Shown: positions 34,551 to 47,264 of the stretch, one piece after another
Position numbering within the stretch: position 1 is the stretch's first letter
Layout of the letters: the number at the start of each line of letters is the position of its first letter
Made by a program: the position numbers and the translations under genes
The notes under the pieces: generated by a model
Told to the model about the DNA's origin: nothing
Seen by the model: only the letters and a program-made list of their open reading frames with translations
Databases searched by the model: none
DNA from: Cryptomeria japonica
Lineage: Eukaryota > Streptophyta > Pinopsida > Cupressales > Cupressaceae
NCBI RefSeq assembly: GCF_030272615.1
Contig: NC_081405.1
Coordinates: forward strand, 475,420,008-475,484,007
Direction: 5' to 3'
Length of the DNA: 64,000 bases

Positions 34551-35677
34551 TAGAATTGATTATGTGAGGAAAAAAATAGAGGAAGAAAAACTAAGGTGGA
34601 AGGGATAGATGAGGAACAAATATGAAGTATTCGTGAGGTATTTGGAAAGAAGAATACGTGATGTGAGACCACGGAGGAAAATGGGAGAAATTGAGAACTC
34701 CATGGGATTATTGAGTTTAGGATTTGATGGAATGATGGTAAGATTTTGTGCACAACAAATGTGGAGAGCCAACCTAGTTTGATGTTGCCCTGAGTGACTT
34801 GCACCATTGATTATAGAAATCAGGATGCCATGAGAAACGCAGGGCGTGGACTGACTCTGTAGATAAATGGAAATTTCTTGCACACAACAATGCAAGTATT
34901 AAGAAACACTAATACAGAGTTGTGGGTTTGTGCAAGGAAACACTCAAACACATCGGTACCTCTTGTACACGAGAAGGTAAGTGTTGATAAACACTAGTAC
35001 TAGGTCGCCGATTTATACAAGAAGGATCCAAAACATGCCATACTATGAAATATTCCCTAGTATGCACCTATCATAACGTACCTGGATATGGAAGAACCCA
35101 GGTAGTTGTAAATAATGGTAGTCGTAGGGAAAAAGATGCAAGCCTATATGAAAAGATCTAACAAAATCTAACAAATCTCTTCCTTGCGACCACATGATAC
35201 CTCTTGCCAAGAGTAGAACTAGGATGGACTTGGGATTGTTTCTCAAGACAGAGGCATAAAATCTTAGTTTCAATGGGACATTCTTTGTTCATGACTCAGG
35301 CAAAGACTTCATCATCACATGCATGTTTTATTGGGAGGCGGAAAAGAAGGAATGTTGCGCATGGGTGGGCTGGATGGCAGATGATTTATAGTATCGACAT
35401 GATAGACAGTGGATCTAGTTATTTACCTTGGCATCTACACAGAGGTTTTCACCAAGGTACTTGTCCATAGTGCCATCGAGTGGTTTTCACTAATGGACGA
35501 ATTATTTTTTTTTGTTTTTTTTTTGTTTTTCTGATTTTTTTAATTTTTTTGTGTCATAAGGTGCCTGTTTGCCAGGTTTTCACCAAAGTGATGATTTTTT
35601 CAGGATCTTTTTCTCATTTTTAAAAAAAAAAATTTCTTGATGTTTTTTTTTTTTGACAATTTAAGACTTTTTGAGGA
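34551..35677 (-). other. Gypsy 3' UTR between integrase and the tandem repeats
   Basis: No coding signal is visible. It contains AT-rich homopolymer runs (35500-35660) and repeated phrases such as GGTTTTCACCAA (35450 and 35575). Confidence 0.5.
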
Positions 35678-36770
35678 CTAAGCATAAAATCTTTTGAGGT
35701 GCATGATATTCATTGGATCATCCAAAGGATCGCCTTCAGGAGTAGCCAACTGATAAGCTCCTGATCCATTTTTCACTATGATTACATATGGTCCAAGCCA
35801 ATTAGGCTCAAACTTGCCTTTCTTTTCTCTTTCTTGTAGATTTTTCTGATTTTCCATGAGGACAAGATCACCAACTTGGAATTCTTGGGTTTTGACTTTT
35901 TTATGATAACTCATGCGCAGACGGTTTTGATATACCAAGAGATGATTCAAGGCCTTGAGGCACCTTTCATCTAAAATTTCTAGCTCTTGTAAGCGAGCAA
36001 TTCTATATTCTTCCTCTGGTAGGATGTTTTGCAGCGATACCCTTAGAGAGGGGATCTCGATCTCAAGGGGAAGGATGGCTTCAAAAGCAAATACTAGGGA
36101 ATAAGGAGTGGCACCTATGGGGGTGTGGAAGGAGGTGTGGTAGGCCCACAATGCAGGATGGATTTGGAGGTGCCAATCATGGCCTACTTCATTGACTATC
36201 TTTTTGAGGATTTTTATTAGGGTTTTATTAGAAGCCTCAGCTTGGCCATTGCCTTGGGGGTAATATGGAGTGGAGAAGTGGTGTTGGATGTTCAATTTTT
36301 GGTAGAGTTCTTTGACATCCTGGTTCTTAAATTGTTTACCATTATATGTGATGATAACTTTTGGGATGCCATATTCGTAGATTAGGTAGTTCAGGATAAA
36401 TTTGGATATTTGCTTGCCAGTGGTGAAAGTAAGAGGGATAGCCTCTACCCACTTGGTGAAGTATTTGGTGGCGGTGATAATGAATTTATGTTCGTTGGAA
36501 TATGAAGGGTGGATTTTCCCAATGAGATTGAGCCCCCATTGTGAGAAGGGCCATTGCATAATGAATGGCTGCAATTCTTGTGACGGTGCATGAATCTTGT
36601 CACCATGCTGCTGGCAACGGATGCATTTCTTCACATAATTGTATGCATCTTCTTCCATTTTAGGCCAATAGTATCCTATTCTGAAAAGTTTTTTTAGCTA
36701 ATGTGATTCCACTTGAGTGTGCCCCACAAATACCCTCGTGTACTTCATGTAATGCCCATTCTGCTTCTTA
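35678..36770 (-). pseudogene. pol: Gypsy integrase, catalytically damaged
   Basis: A zinc-finger start (LHEVHEGICGAHSSG, then CIRCQQHG) precedes a 326-codon open frame with YFTKWVEA, HHFSTPYYPQGNGQAEASNK and a C-terminal LVLMENQKNLQEREKKGKF with LGPYVI. Of the DDE triad only the Glu of GNGQAE is intact. The first Asp is Asn (GLNLIG for the usual GLDLIG) and the second is Tyr (ITYNGKQF for ITDNG). No chromodomain is visible, as expected for the Tat group. One stop separates the zinc finger from the core. Confidence 0.92.
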
Positions 36771-37685
36771 TTTATCTAAATACCTTATGAGGTAACCATC
36801 AAAATTCCTTCTAAACAAGGTGTCTGCAAGGATGGTGTAACGGGCACATCGGCGGATGAAGGTTTGTTGTTGGGTTTTGGTGAGGTGTGGGGGAATGGTG
36901 TTATCTTTGAGGAAAGTGAAGGTTTCTTGGTACCAAGGGGACTCAGGACCAATGATAGCACACACCATTTCAGACTCTGGTAGGTCGTATGCTGGTATAA
37001 ATAATTGCTCGACCAAGAACTCGCACTTCTGACTGTGTGCTGGCATTTGAAGGAGGGAGCCAATGGTGGCCATTGCATCTACAGCCCTATTGTTTGTTCA
37101 TGGGATTTGGTCAAACTTGATTGTCGTGAAATTTTTCTTAAGATCTTCAACCATGGTACGGTAGGGAAAGAGTTTATCATCTTTTGTCTGGTATTCATCA
37201 TTGACTTGTTTTATGATGAGTTGGGAATCGCCATAGACTTGTAATTCCTTTCTTTTCTGGTGGATAGCCAAGCATAAACCTATGATGAGGGCCTCATATT
37301 CTGCTATGTTATTGGTACATGTAAAGGCTATCTTGTATGATTTGGGGATGCCATCTCCTTGAGGTGTGACCAACAATATTCCTGCCCCCAATCCATTTTG
37401 AGTGTAGGAGCCATCAAAATACAATTTCCATGTGGAGGATGTGGTAACAGTCATAATGAACTCATCTGGTAATTCTATGAGAAGAGGATGATCACCTGGA
37501 AGTGGAGCTTCAGCCAGCTGATCTGCAATGACTTGTCCCTTGATTGCCTTTCTATCCACATATTCAATGTCAAACTCACTTAAGAGCATGACCCATTTAC
37601 CCATTCGGCCAGTGAGAGCAATCTTGGACAAGAGATATTTAAGTGGATCGATTTTAACAATTAGTTTTGTTTTGTTGTTTAGCAT
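36771..37685 (-). pseudogene. pol: Second (archaeal-type) RNase H and tether of the gypsy pol
   Basis: After the RT-linked RNase H, WKLYFDGSYTQNGLGAG, NNIAEYEALIIGL and VYGDSQLIIKQV supply the D-E-D residues of an added RNase H domain. Both the 37685-37098 and 37073-36768 pieces are readable, separated by an in-frame stop. An extra RNase H is a published marker of the Tat lineage. Confidence 0.85.
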
Positions 37686-39236
37686 ATAATGTTAGAGTTT
37701 TTGTGTGCTAAACACCAATTCTAAGCATGCTCTTTCAATGGGGGTGTAATTGAGTTCATATCCTACCAATGTCTGACTAATGTAGTAAATGGCATGTTCC
37801 ATCCCTTGATCATCTGTTTGTGCCAATGATGCCCCCAATGCCACTGTAGTAGCACATATATACAAAATAAGGGGTTTTCCAAGAGTAGGAGGCATCAATA
37901 TGGGAGGTGATGCTAGATATTCTTTTAATTTCTCAAAGGCCTTTTGACATAGGCAATCCCATTTAAATTTTGTGTCTTTACGCAATAGGTGTGCAAATGG
38001 ATGGCACTTGTTTGCTAGCTGTGAAATGAAACGCCTGACAGACTGGAGTTTTCCCTGGAGACTGTGCAGCTGTCTGAGAGTTTTTGGCAGAGGCATTTCC
38101 ATAATAGCTTTTACCTTTGCGGGATCAACCTCGATGCCTCCTCGAGAAACAATGAATCCCAGTAGTTTTCCTGATGTGACGCCAAACACACACTTTTTGG
38201 GATTTAGGCACAGCTTGTATTTTTCCAATCTTTCAAAGATTTGTTTTAGAATGGGGATGTGTTCTTGTCTTGTCTTGGATTTTCCTAGCTGATCATCCAC
38301 ATAGTCCTCCATAATTTTGTGCAAGAGGTCATGAAAAATTGTTTTCATTTCCCATTGATACATAGCTCCAACATTTTTAAGGCCAAAAGGCATGACTCAG
38401 TAATAGAAGGTACCCCATGGTGTTGTGAATGCAGTTTTATGCTGATCCTCATCTGCTATCCTGATTTGGTTGTATCCAAAAAACCCATCCATTAGCAATA
38501 ACATTTCATGTCCTGTTGTAAGGTCCACAATCATGTCTATATTGGGGAGCAAGAAATCATCTTTAGGACAAGCTATATTTACATCTCGGAAATCTATGCA
38601 GATGCGGATGCCCCCAATAGGTTTGCCGATAGGTACAATGTTGGAGACCCATTCAGCATAATCTATTGGTTTGATAAATTCTGCGTCTAACAACTTTTGG
38701 AGTTTCACCTTGACCAGGAGTGCAATATGTAGGTGCATTTTGCGCAACTTTTGTTTTACAGGTTTTGCATCTGGGCGGACAATGAGATTGTGAACCACCA
38801 AGGCAGGGTCCAACCCTGGCATATCGGAATAGGACCATGCAAAATTGATTTTTACCTCTATAAAGAAGTTGATGAAGTCTTGTTTCTCAATTTCTGTGAG
38901 GAATTTGGCAATGAGCACATTTTTCGGAATGACTTCGGTGCCCATGTTGATGCTGTCTATTTCTTCTATCAACAAATTTGATTTGTCCTGTGGAAGGTAA
39001 CCAATGGTAGGGAGGTCAAATCCCTCATCGTCAAGTGCCTTTTCTAGGTTTTCACTTTCAGATACGCCCTTTGTTTTTATTTCTTGTTCATCCAAAGGTG
39101 CCTCAGGGAGGTTTTCACCTAGGGAATCATATCTTTTTCTTTTATTATCTTTTTTGTGGCTAAAGGCATTGACTCGACTACCAAAGTATCCCTTTTTGTG
39201 TAGTTGAATACCCTTGATACTGCTACAATCTTCCAT
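37686..39236 (-). pseudogene. pol: Gypsy reverse transcriptase with first RNase H
   Basis: RT blocks are KPIGGIRICIDFRDVN, LLMDGFFGYNQI, TTPWGTFYY, VMPFGLKN and the catalytic MEDYVDD. CLNPKKCVFGV and SGKLLGFIVS follow, then RNase H-linked KAFEKLKEYL and ELNYTPIERACLE. A single TGA at 38394-38396 splits the domain between FYY and VMPFGLKN, where CGA (Arg) is usual, consistent with CpG decay. Another stop falls near 37690. Confidence 0.93.
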
Positions 39237-39286
39237 ATTTTGTGATGTTAGGAGAGCAATGAGAGCATTATCATTGGCACAAATAT

Positions 39287-39643
39287 CTAAAGTGGGTTTG
39301 TCTGATTGGCCCCAATCAATGAGTTTAGGATGGACAAGATGTAGCTATGTGAAGTGGGAGGAGTTACGGGGGTGATGGTATTGATGTAAGCATCCAAGAA
39401 GATATCTTTCTCATATTCATAAGGCATTTTGTGGAATTCCTTTTCGTCAGCACTTTCGATATCTAAAGAATGACTAGAAGGGGCACCAACGATAGTAATC
39501 TTAGGCACCGAGGTGTACCCCAAGCCTCTATTGTATTTGTAGGAGATAGGATTTATGGGTGTTTTTCTTCCTTTCTCCTCTAGTCCTAGGCCGTGTCCTT
39601 TGTAACCCATTTTTTCAACTATGGCAGATGCTTTTGGGTACAT
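39287..39643 (-). pseudogene. G-patch segment of the gypsy polyprotein
   Basis: YPKASAIVEKMGYKGHGLG with later NRGLGYT has the aromatic/Gly pattern of a G-patch, an RNA-associated module known from some retroelements. It lies between protease and RT in the polyprotein. The ATG is not a real start because the segment belongs to a larger polyprotein. Confidence 0.7.
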
Positions 39644-39739
39644 TTCTTTGGATATTCTTGTTCGATCTTCATCTTCTTCCCAGTACAGCCATGAAGAGAT
39701 ATCTGCTTCGAGGCTCTCATTATCAAGTGGGCCCCATTG

Positions 39740-40558
39740 CTAGAAGGTGGTGTTTTGGTATTGCATGACTGGTTTTGGGTCCTTTTTTATCTCTTTTGGT
39801 TTGCCAAATGACTTAGGAGAGAGAGGGAGGTTGCCTATTAATAAGATGTCCTCCAATTTGTATTCTCCACAGCCATTGTCCAAGATCTTGATTTGATTAT
39901 CTAGTTTGGATGATGTGGAGGCAACGTTTGATGTGTCAGATGGAGGTGTTGGCGAGGGTCTATTTAGTGGGCAATGATACGGATGCTTCACCTCTAATAG
40001 TTTGAAATATTGAAAAGGTTGGGGATCACCTTTGATAGTGATCTCTCTTCCATTATAGGGGAATTTGATGCATTGGTGATAGGTGGAGGGTATGGTCTGC
40101 AAGGAATGAATCCATGGCCTCCCGAAGAGAATGTTGTAGGGGAGGTCAAGATCTAGTACTTGGAAAGGGGTTTCAATTGTAATGGGGCCCACTTGAAGAG
40201 GTAAGGTGATCACGCCCTTTCAAATTCTTTCTGCATCATCATATGCCTTTATTATGATCCTTCCTGATGTGTCTATCAGATCCTCAGAAAGTCCCAATTG
40301 TTTTATTAATTTGTATGTACACAGATTGAGCCCAGACCCACCATCTATCAGGATACGTTTGACCTTGTGCTTGTGGATAAGAGCTTCGATGTATAAAGGT
40401 TTGTTATTGTCTTCATCTATGGGAGCATCTTTGGAGTTAAATACAATGTGTTGCTGGGCAGCAAGGTTTCCAATGAGGGCTTGGAATTGGGTGGCATTGA
40501 TGTTATTTGGAACGCATGATTGGAGAAGGGCTTGTTCCAAAATTTCTTTATGGACCGG
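39740..40558 (-). pseudogene. pol: Gypsy protease region, left of the CACTA insertion
   Basis: The retropepsin-like segment reads KRILIDGGSGLNLCTYKLIKQLG, with DGG where D-[ST]-G is usual. QVLDLDLPYNILFGRPWIH follows. The frame begins within CACTA terminal sequence at 40606, so the first residues of that open frame (40606-40559) are not gypsy protein. A stop or frameshift falls near 40215. Confidence 0.85.
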
Positions 40559-40577
40559 CACTAATACATTTGGGGTC
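40559..40577 (+). repeat. Left terminal inverted repeat of the CACTA element
   Basis: CACTAATACATTTGGGGTC pairs with 59918-59935, with one mismatch and a one-base gap. Confidence 0.92.
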
Positions 40578-43500
40578 AAATTCCGATGGAGGTTTCCGAC
40601 GGACAAGGAGCATTGTGTGAAAATTTGATTTTTTTAAAAAAATATGCCCATGTTCGTCAGAATTCCGACAACATTGGGCATTTTATAAAAAAAAAAACAC
40701 AATGCATTTTCATTTTGATCAAATCAATTCGAAGCAAGCAGCGACCGTCTTGCCTCCCTGCCCCCCCCGCTGGAGCAATCTCTGCACAAGAAAGGTAGGG
40801 GAAACTAATTTTTTTCCGCAATCATATTGAGACTGGTTTTTTTTTGTGAATTAATCACATGCCGTGTGTATGCTACCCCATTTTGTGATTTTTGTTATTG
40901 GAGCATTTGCAACTAATTTCTGACAAAAAACCCCCTTTGATTATGCTTTGATGGATGTCCATACCTTGTTCCAAAGCTCCTATTCTTGCACATGTAGGGA
41001 GGATGCTGGAAAACATTGCAGAGAAACATTTTTAACAAAATACAACAGTTATGGATCATGAAACCCTTGACCCAATAGACACTACACATGCAAAGCTTGA
41101 AATGAGTTAATAAAATGTTTTTGAACCAAATGCTTAACAATATTTAGACACGACAGTAACGAGGATTTTTACAAAAACAACCCTTAATCATACAATAAAT
41201 ATGCATACCAGTTTGTATATTTATCAGACATGGGCTACTAGTTACATAGTTGAAAATATAACAATCAATGGGAAACAAGGTAACAAACTTTTACTTTTCA
41301 AACCTTGAAACAAAATGAGAATAATGAAAAGATAAACATAAATATCCATTGTAACTGAAACCAATGCCTTTCATTCACTATTCAATGAGTCATCGACTTC
41401 CTTACCAAACTATCATGGAATGTCCAAATTTCTTCCTCATCCAAGAAGCAAGAACCCTAACTATTGTGTGTCATAGCCAGAGCTCGAGATATTGTAAATG
41501 AATTTCGATGGGATCATAGAAAAAATTTAAGTATAATATATTCCCATTTTCTAGTGACATAAAGTGACCCATTATTTTAATGCCTTTAGAAAGTGTTTCA
41601 AGCCCAAAGTCTTTTAGACACTATATTCAATGCCATTAGAAAACTACTAGGCAACAATTCTCTTAGCCAATGATCAAAACCATATAACATATGCTCACAT
41701 ATTCAAATAATATCACCAAATTTGATATTATATGCAATATAAACATAGACTGGAGTAAACATATGAATGATGAGTCTTACTAATAAGACCCTTTTCCAAG
41801 TACATATTAAATTTTATCTTTGTCAACCTATATCATATGGTAATGTATCCTTTTTCAAACCATGTAATTGTATTTGCATATGATCACTATTTTTTTCTAT
41901 AGCAACCAAAGTCAATGAAGATACATGCTAAGAGATGATTGTTCACTGATGTCATTTTAATGTGAATCCTATAGTGTTCTTTTTTCATTGTTCTACTGTG
42001 CTTCTCAAGCTACACCAACATAGTTTTATTTAATGGCTTTGTTTTGATAGTGATTTCTCCATGGCTTCCACTGTCTTTTTCTTGGCACATTCAATGCATT
42101 GTCATATATCACTACTATTTATTGTCCTTTTTACCTTTATTGAGGTTGTTCTCATACATGTCATTCTCTTTGTCTATGAGTATATCTCAACCAATTCACT
42201 GTTGTAAGTAGAAATAAAAGATTAGTCTCATCTCTTTTACTATTTTAGACCTTCATAGTAATCTTTGCAATATATCATTTCCTTCCAGTTATATGGAATA
42301 ATGATTTTCTTTTTATGGAATGTGATGAAGGCTTGAGTGTGTCTTCTTGAACAAAAAGAGGACTTAGAGAAAGTAGATTCACATAAGGATAGGTGGATTT
42401 TCCTAAAGATGAAGGGATAAGACTTAACAAAAAGAGGACTTAGGATGATGACAAGGAGGATTCATTTAAGGATATGGCATTTTCACCTAAGGGATACTGT
42501 ATTCTCCCAAGAATATGGATAAATTATTGATTGGTGGAATGATATACTAGATCAAGGAATGATACAAGGGTAGATTCACCTAAATATAGGGTAAATTCAG
42601 CTAAAAGGGTACCCATGAGATTGTGGTACTGAGTACCTATCTATGGATGGTGTATTTGGATACAAGTATGATGAAACCATGCTTGTGTATGATGAAACAA
42701 AGTCCAGATCTCTATTATAGGTCCAAAATAATCTCTATTATTTGAGACACCATTTTATTAGCATATCCAATTAGGGTAATTTATGCGTTTAATTATGGAT
42801 CATGTTGTCTATTTCCATGCACTATTGAACTTATTTGGATGTATTGTGATTATTTTAATTTTGAAGTTATAAATAAATTATGTTTGTACCTTAGAAAGGC
42901 TAACTCCAATTGATGTTTGGGCAGTTTATTTGAAAACTTATGGTGATTATTACCCTATGTTATGTAATGGAGTTATTTTTACACTAAGTAATTAACTAGA
43001 AAAATGAATTTGTATTGTTGTACAAGTATGATACAATACAAGTATGATGAAACCATGCTTGTGTGTTTACATGTTTATGCATCCTATTGAGAACCAACCT
43101 CGTTGTTGAGGAACTCAATAAATGTGGTGTTAAGTAGAAGAATGGAAAACTCAAGAAGCTATGGTGACATATTGTGGCATTAGTAGGGATTATCTCTATT
43201 GACCACACCTTTCAAAGATAGTATCCCCTAGTTCTCCTCATAGAATGGACCTTTGGATGGCTCATAGTGGTATCCTATCCTACATTTATCTTAATGGCAT
43301 TGTCGATAGTTGGTATGTGGTTCTTGGTATGGGTTTCCTCTTACCCTATTATCTTATTTATATCTTTGTTCCAACATGTGGAGATTAATTTTTGTCATGC
43401 TATGATGATTTTCATGTTTGCATGTGTTTTGACATTATGCAAATAGATATGATGTAACACCATACTTATGTTTTGATATAGTGTAGTTGATGGTTACATG

Positions 43501-44954
43501 TTGTTGATGGTAGCGATTTGGGTTCAAAGACACAATTCCACACACAGACACAAATATTTGAAGATGCATTTTATATTATTCCTTCTTAGTGGTGATTAGT
43601 GTTGGAAGATTTGCACACATGTAGAGAGGAACTCATGTTAGATACAATAGGTTGTGTTTGATAACATATGAATGTGCCTCATGATGTATACATATAGCTC
43701 TGGTGTGTGACATGCATGCACATTCTTCCATAAGACACATTGCTATGTGGCATGTGCCCTATGCATGTCTTCTTTTTGAGGCATGTTGCTATGTGCAATG
43801 TGGCCCTAGGTGTGTCTTCTCTATGAGGTGTATTGCCATGATATGTTAGGATTTGTAGTGTGCAGGCCACAAATGCATGCATGAGGGACTATTATTATAG
43901 TCATGTTTTTTGGGCATGTAGCCTAGGCATGTCTTCTCCATTAGGTACATGGCCATGCCGTGTGGGAGTTTTTGTGTTCATGCCACAAATGCACACATGA
44001 GGGACTATTATTGGAGTCATGATGAATCTTCACTCTATTTAGCCACAATTTCTAGTCGTATAGCTATGTAATGTGCACTTTTAAGGATTGTGAAGTTTCC
44101 TTCAATTATTGATGATCTCTCATCTTTGTTGCATGGGCCAACAATTTTATTTTATCTTGTTTGAATTAGTTTAATCACTATTGTGAGTTTTCTCTATTGT
44201 GTAGTTATTGTGGCTATGTTTGATTTGCTATTGGAATTGAACACATTTATTTGACTTATTATTGGTACTATTTTTTCTTTCTTTCAATATTTATGAACTT
44301 TGGTAGTTTAGTGAAACTCTTGCTATTTTTAAATGTTGCCTTCTTTGTTGTGATGTGATTCCTCACCAAGATCAACGTAGATAACCTTGGATGAGTGTAT
44401 ATAAGGAATCAAACATTAGGAAAATTTGAGGATAGGGGTAAGTGTTTGTTGTGTGGGTAGCTACAATCCACTTGTACATTCTTAGTGATTATTGACAGCT
44501 ATGTCTTGGAGCTGGCTAATCCCATTAAACAAACAAGGGGGAAGTCATACACAATCGTATGGATCCTCCCTAGTTGTGTGTGGATTCAAGACCATCATTT
44601 CATATGGTTCTTGGTTACTTTGTGAGACCATGGCATCCTCTTAGACCAATATGTGAGCCTTGTATTGTTATCCCTGCAATGTGGATGAATAAGTGTATGT
44701 TAAAATAAATGCTTTGCTTAGAATACTCAAAAATGTCTCTCAGAAAGTCTGCAACAGGAAAAAATTTAGTAAGAATTTGTAGACACAATGCTCAGAAATT
44801 CACACAATCAGCTACATTAAATACGTTCTCTATTAAGTTCAATGTTTTAAGATGAAAAAGAAGAGTTAAATGGTTTTGGTTCGATTTGCAATTTTTGTGA
44901 AGCTTTTGCACTAAAGTTTCCATAGCCTGATTTTTTTGCCTATGAAGAAAGACC
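40578..44954. other. CACTA 5' subterminal region, no gene
   Basis: About 4.4 kb without a recognised gene. The first 100 bp repeat TTCCGACGG and GTCAGAATTCCGAC motifs, which recur in the right subterminal region and are candidate transposase-binding sites. An imperfect repeat block lies at 43690-44020. The rest is unstructured AT-rich sequence that may contain the transposase promoter. Confidence 0.6.
43690..44020. repeat. Imperfect repeats around GCATGTCTTCT and ATGAGGGACTATTATT
   Basis: CATGTCTTCT or similar followed by a GAGGCATGTTGCTATG-like phrase recurs three or four times. CACAAATGCATGCATGAGGGACTATTATT occurs twice (near 43870 and 43985) with a G or A difference. The units are diverged. 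Confidence 0.6.
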
Positions 44955-47264
44955 ATGTCAGATAATATCAGTGAAGAACAAAATAAGGAGACAATTGCTA
45001 GATTATGGTCTAACTTGAAAAGAAAAGGTGATGGGAAATGTTATTGTCTTGCAAAATTTGTAAGGGCTTAAAGACTAGAAGACTTCTAATCAAAACAGCT
45101 AAGAAACATTGTAGGCAGCATGGTCACATTGAAGGGGGACATGATTATCATCCACTGGTAAGTTGTTCATTATATTGTTTTAACAATTTATATAGATAAG
45201 AAATCACTTGATAATGAGATCATGATCACGGTTTATTTATGTATATCAATTTTATATAGGTGGAGCACCCTGGAGCACATGGTATGGATCAACAAAACCC
45301 TGAGAATATGGTTTTTGAAGTGGAGGAACATGGAGGTGTGAATATCGAAGCTGAAGATAATGATCCCATGTAAGATGATGATCATGCACCAGAAAACACA
45401 ATTGAAGATGATGGTACAAATACATTGATCCATGACACATTTAGTACTGGCACAACTGATCATGATGATCAGGATGACCTTAATGTTCATGATTTACCTC
45501 TTCTTGAGAAGGCATATGAGCCCCTTTACAAAGGCTCCCAAACAACTCTTCTCTCTACTGTATTGTTGTTAGTGAACTTGAAGGTTATGAATGGTTTATC
45601 CAACATAACAAACTCACGTATGTTAAGGTGTGTCATACATGTCATTACAGTTAATAAATGGTGAATCATGTACCATTAATATTCTTTATATTAACACCTC
45701 AAACTTTTTTTTTTGCTATAGATTGATAGGTGAGTTTTTCTTACCACCATCAAATATTCTACCTCACTCATACCGAGAATTATCTGCCATTATGAAAGAT
45801 ATTGGAATGGAGTATCAAACAATAGATGCTTGTCCCAATGATCATATTATATATCATAAACAACATGAATTTGTAATAGAATGCCTTGAATGTCATATTA
45901 GTAGATATCAAACAAATAAAATAACAAAAAAGGTGCCTCGCAAGGTTCTTCGTTATATTCCCATTATTCCACGTATGCAAGGATTATTTAGGTGCACTAG
46001 CTTGGCATAATTTATGGATTACCATGCATGCAATAGAAGTCAAGATGGCATTATTCGAATGCCTGTGGATGGTTTAGCATTTATGGACATAGAGGAAAAG
46101 TGGCCACACTTTAAAGAAGAACCTCGTAATCTCAGGCTTTCATTGGCAGCGGACGGTGTCAATCCATTTGGAGAGTTGAGATCTGTTTACTCGGTGTGGC
46201 CTATTTTTGTTATCAACAATAATATTCCTCCATGGATGTCAATAAAGAGGGAGCACATAATGTTGGCAATGATTGTTCCACATATTTTATCATTTAATAG
46301 TCATCTACATTTAATTATAAATATTGCAATAAAATGGTCATAATAATTATGTAATGTTTTTGTTCATTCCACTAGGCAAGTACCAAGTTAAAGATATGAA
46401 TGTATATATTGAGCCTCTTATCGACGAGTTGTTGGAGTTATGGAATAGTGTGACCATGTATGACATCTCTAAACCAAGAGGGCAAAGACAATTTCAATTC
46501 CATGCAATGCTTGTATGGACAATACATGATGCCCCAGGGCTAACACATTTTTGTGGTACGTTATAGTGTTCAAGTTGCGCATGATAATTATAATTATAAA
46601 AATTAACAAATTTAATAGAATTATACATTATCTTGTAGGTCTTCAAACAAAGGGAAAATTTGCATGTCCAGTTTGTGGTCCAAAGATGAAATCCCATCAT
46701 TCAAAAAGTTTAGGAAAGCAGGTGTTTGATGAGTATAGGCACTTCCTTCACAAAAATCATAAGTACCAGAATACTGAAAAAACATCTTTTCAATGGGAAA
46801 GAAGAGACTACATCAAAGCCACGAAGAATGACTCCTCACTTATGGAAGTTGGAATATAATAGAATTAATTGTCAAGGTAATGTCATTCCATCTAATGGTT
46901 TATGTTTGGAATTTGAATTTTCTATCATGTTTTGTTTATTGATGATGTAATTGATGATACTGAAGGTCATCAAGGCATGGATGGCCACCTTCCAAAGGGA
47001 CTAAAAAGTTATCCTAGACAATTCAGTAGGTTGCCTTTCTACGAGCAGCTACAAATTGTGCATTTGTTTGATAAAATGCATATTGGAAAGAATATAACAG
47101 AGACATTATGGAAAATATTGGATGGAAGGCGTGACAAAGAAAAAATTGTCAAAATTTGTAGTGACATTGTGGAATCCAATCATGCAATGAAAAATGTCAT
47201 TCAATCAAATAGTAATGGAGATCAGATTAATATAAGTGCCCTTCCTTGGTTATTAACAGAGTAG
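44955..47264 (+). pseudogene. CACTA gene 1: tnp2-family transposase, N-terminal half
   Basis: Exon 1 starts at ATG 44955 (MSDNISEEQNKET) and, after a small frameshift near 45035, reads CKICKGLKTRRLL and KKHCRQHGHIEGGHDYHP, a likely zinc-binding head. It splices at 45157/45260, then near 45625/45721 joining MLR to LIGEFFLPP. Core tnp2 blocks follow: RELSAIMKDIGMEYQ, YIPIIPRMQGLFR, LRLSLAADGVNPFGELRSVY, VYIEPLIDELLELW, AMLVWTIHDAPG, TKGKFACPVCG and KSYPRQFSRLPF. LAADG-NPFG and the CPxC after TKGK are diagnostic of plant CACTA transposases. In-frame stops fall at about 45372 and 46009, among others. Confidence 0.92.

Noticed and set aside
39004-39207. Plus-strand ORFs across 36000-40600 and 17200-18050
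   Set aside because: They are shadows of the minus-strand gypsy polyprotein and cargo ORF, with hydrophobic or Ser-rich translations typical of antisense frames.
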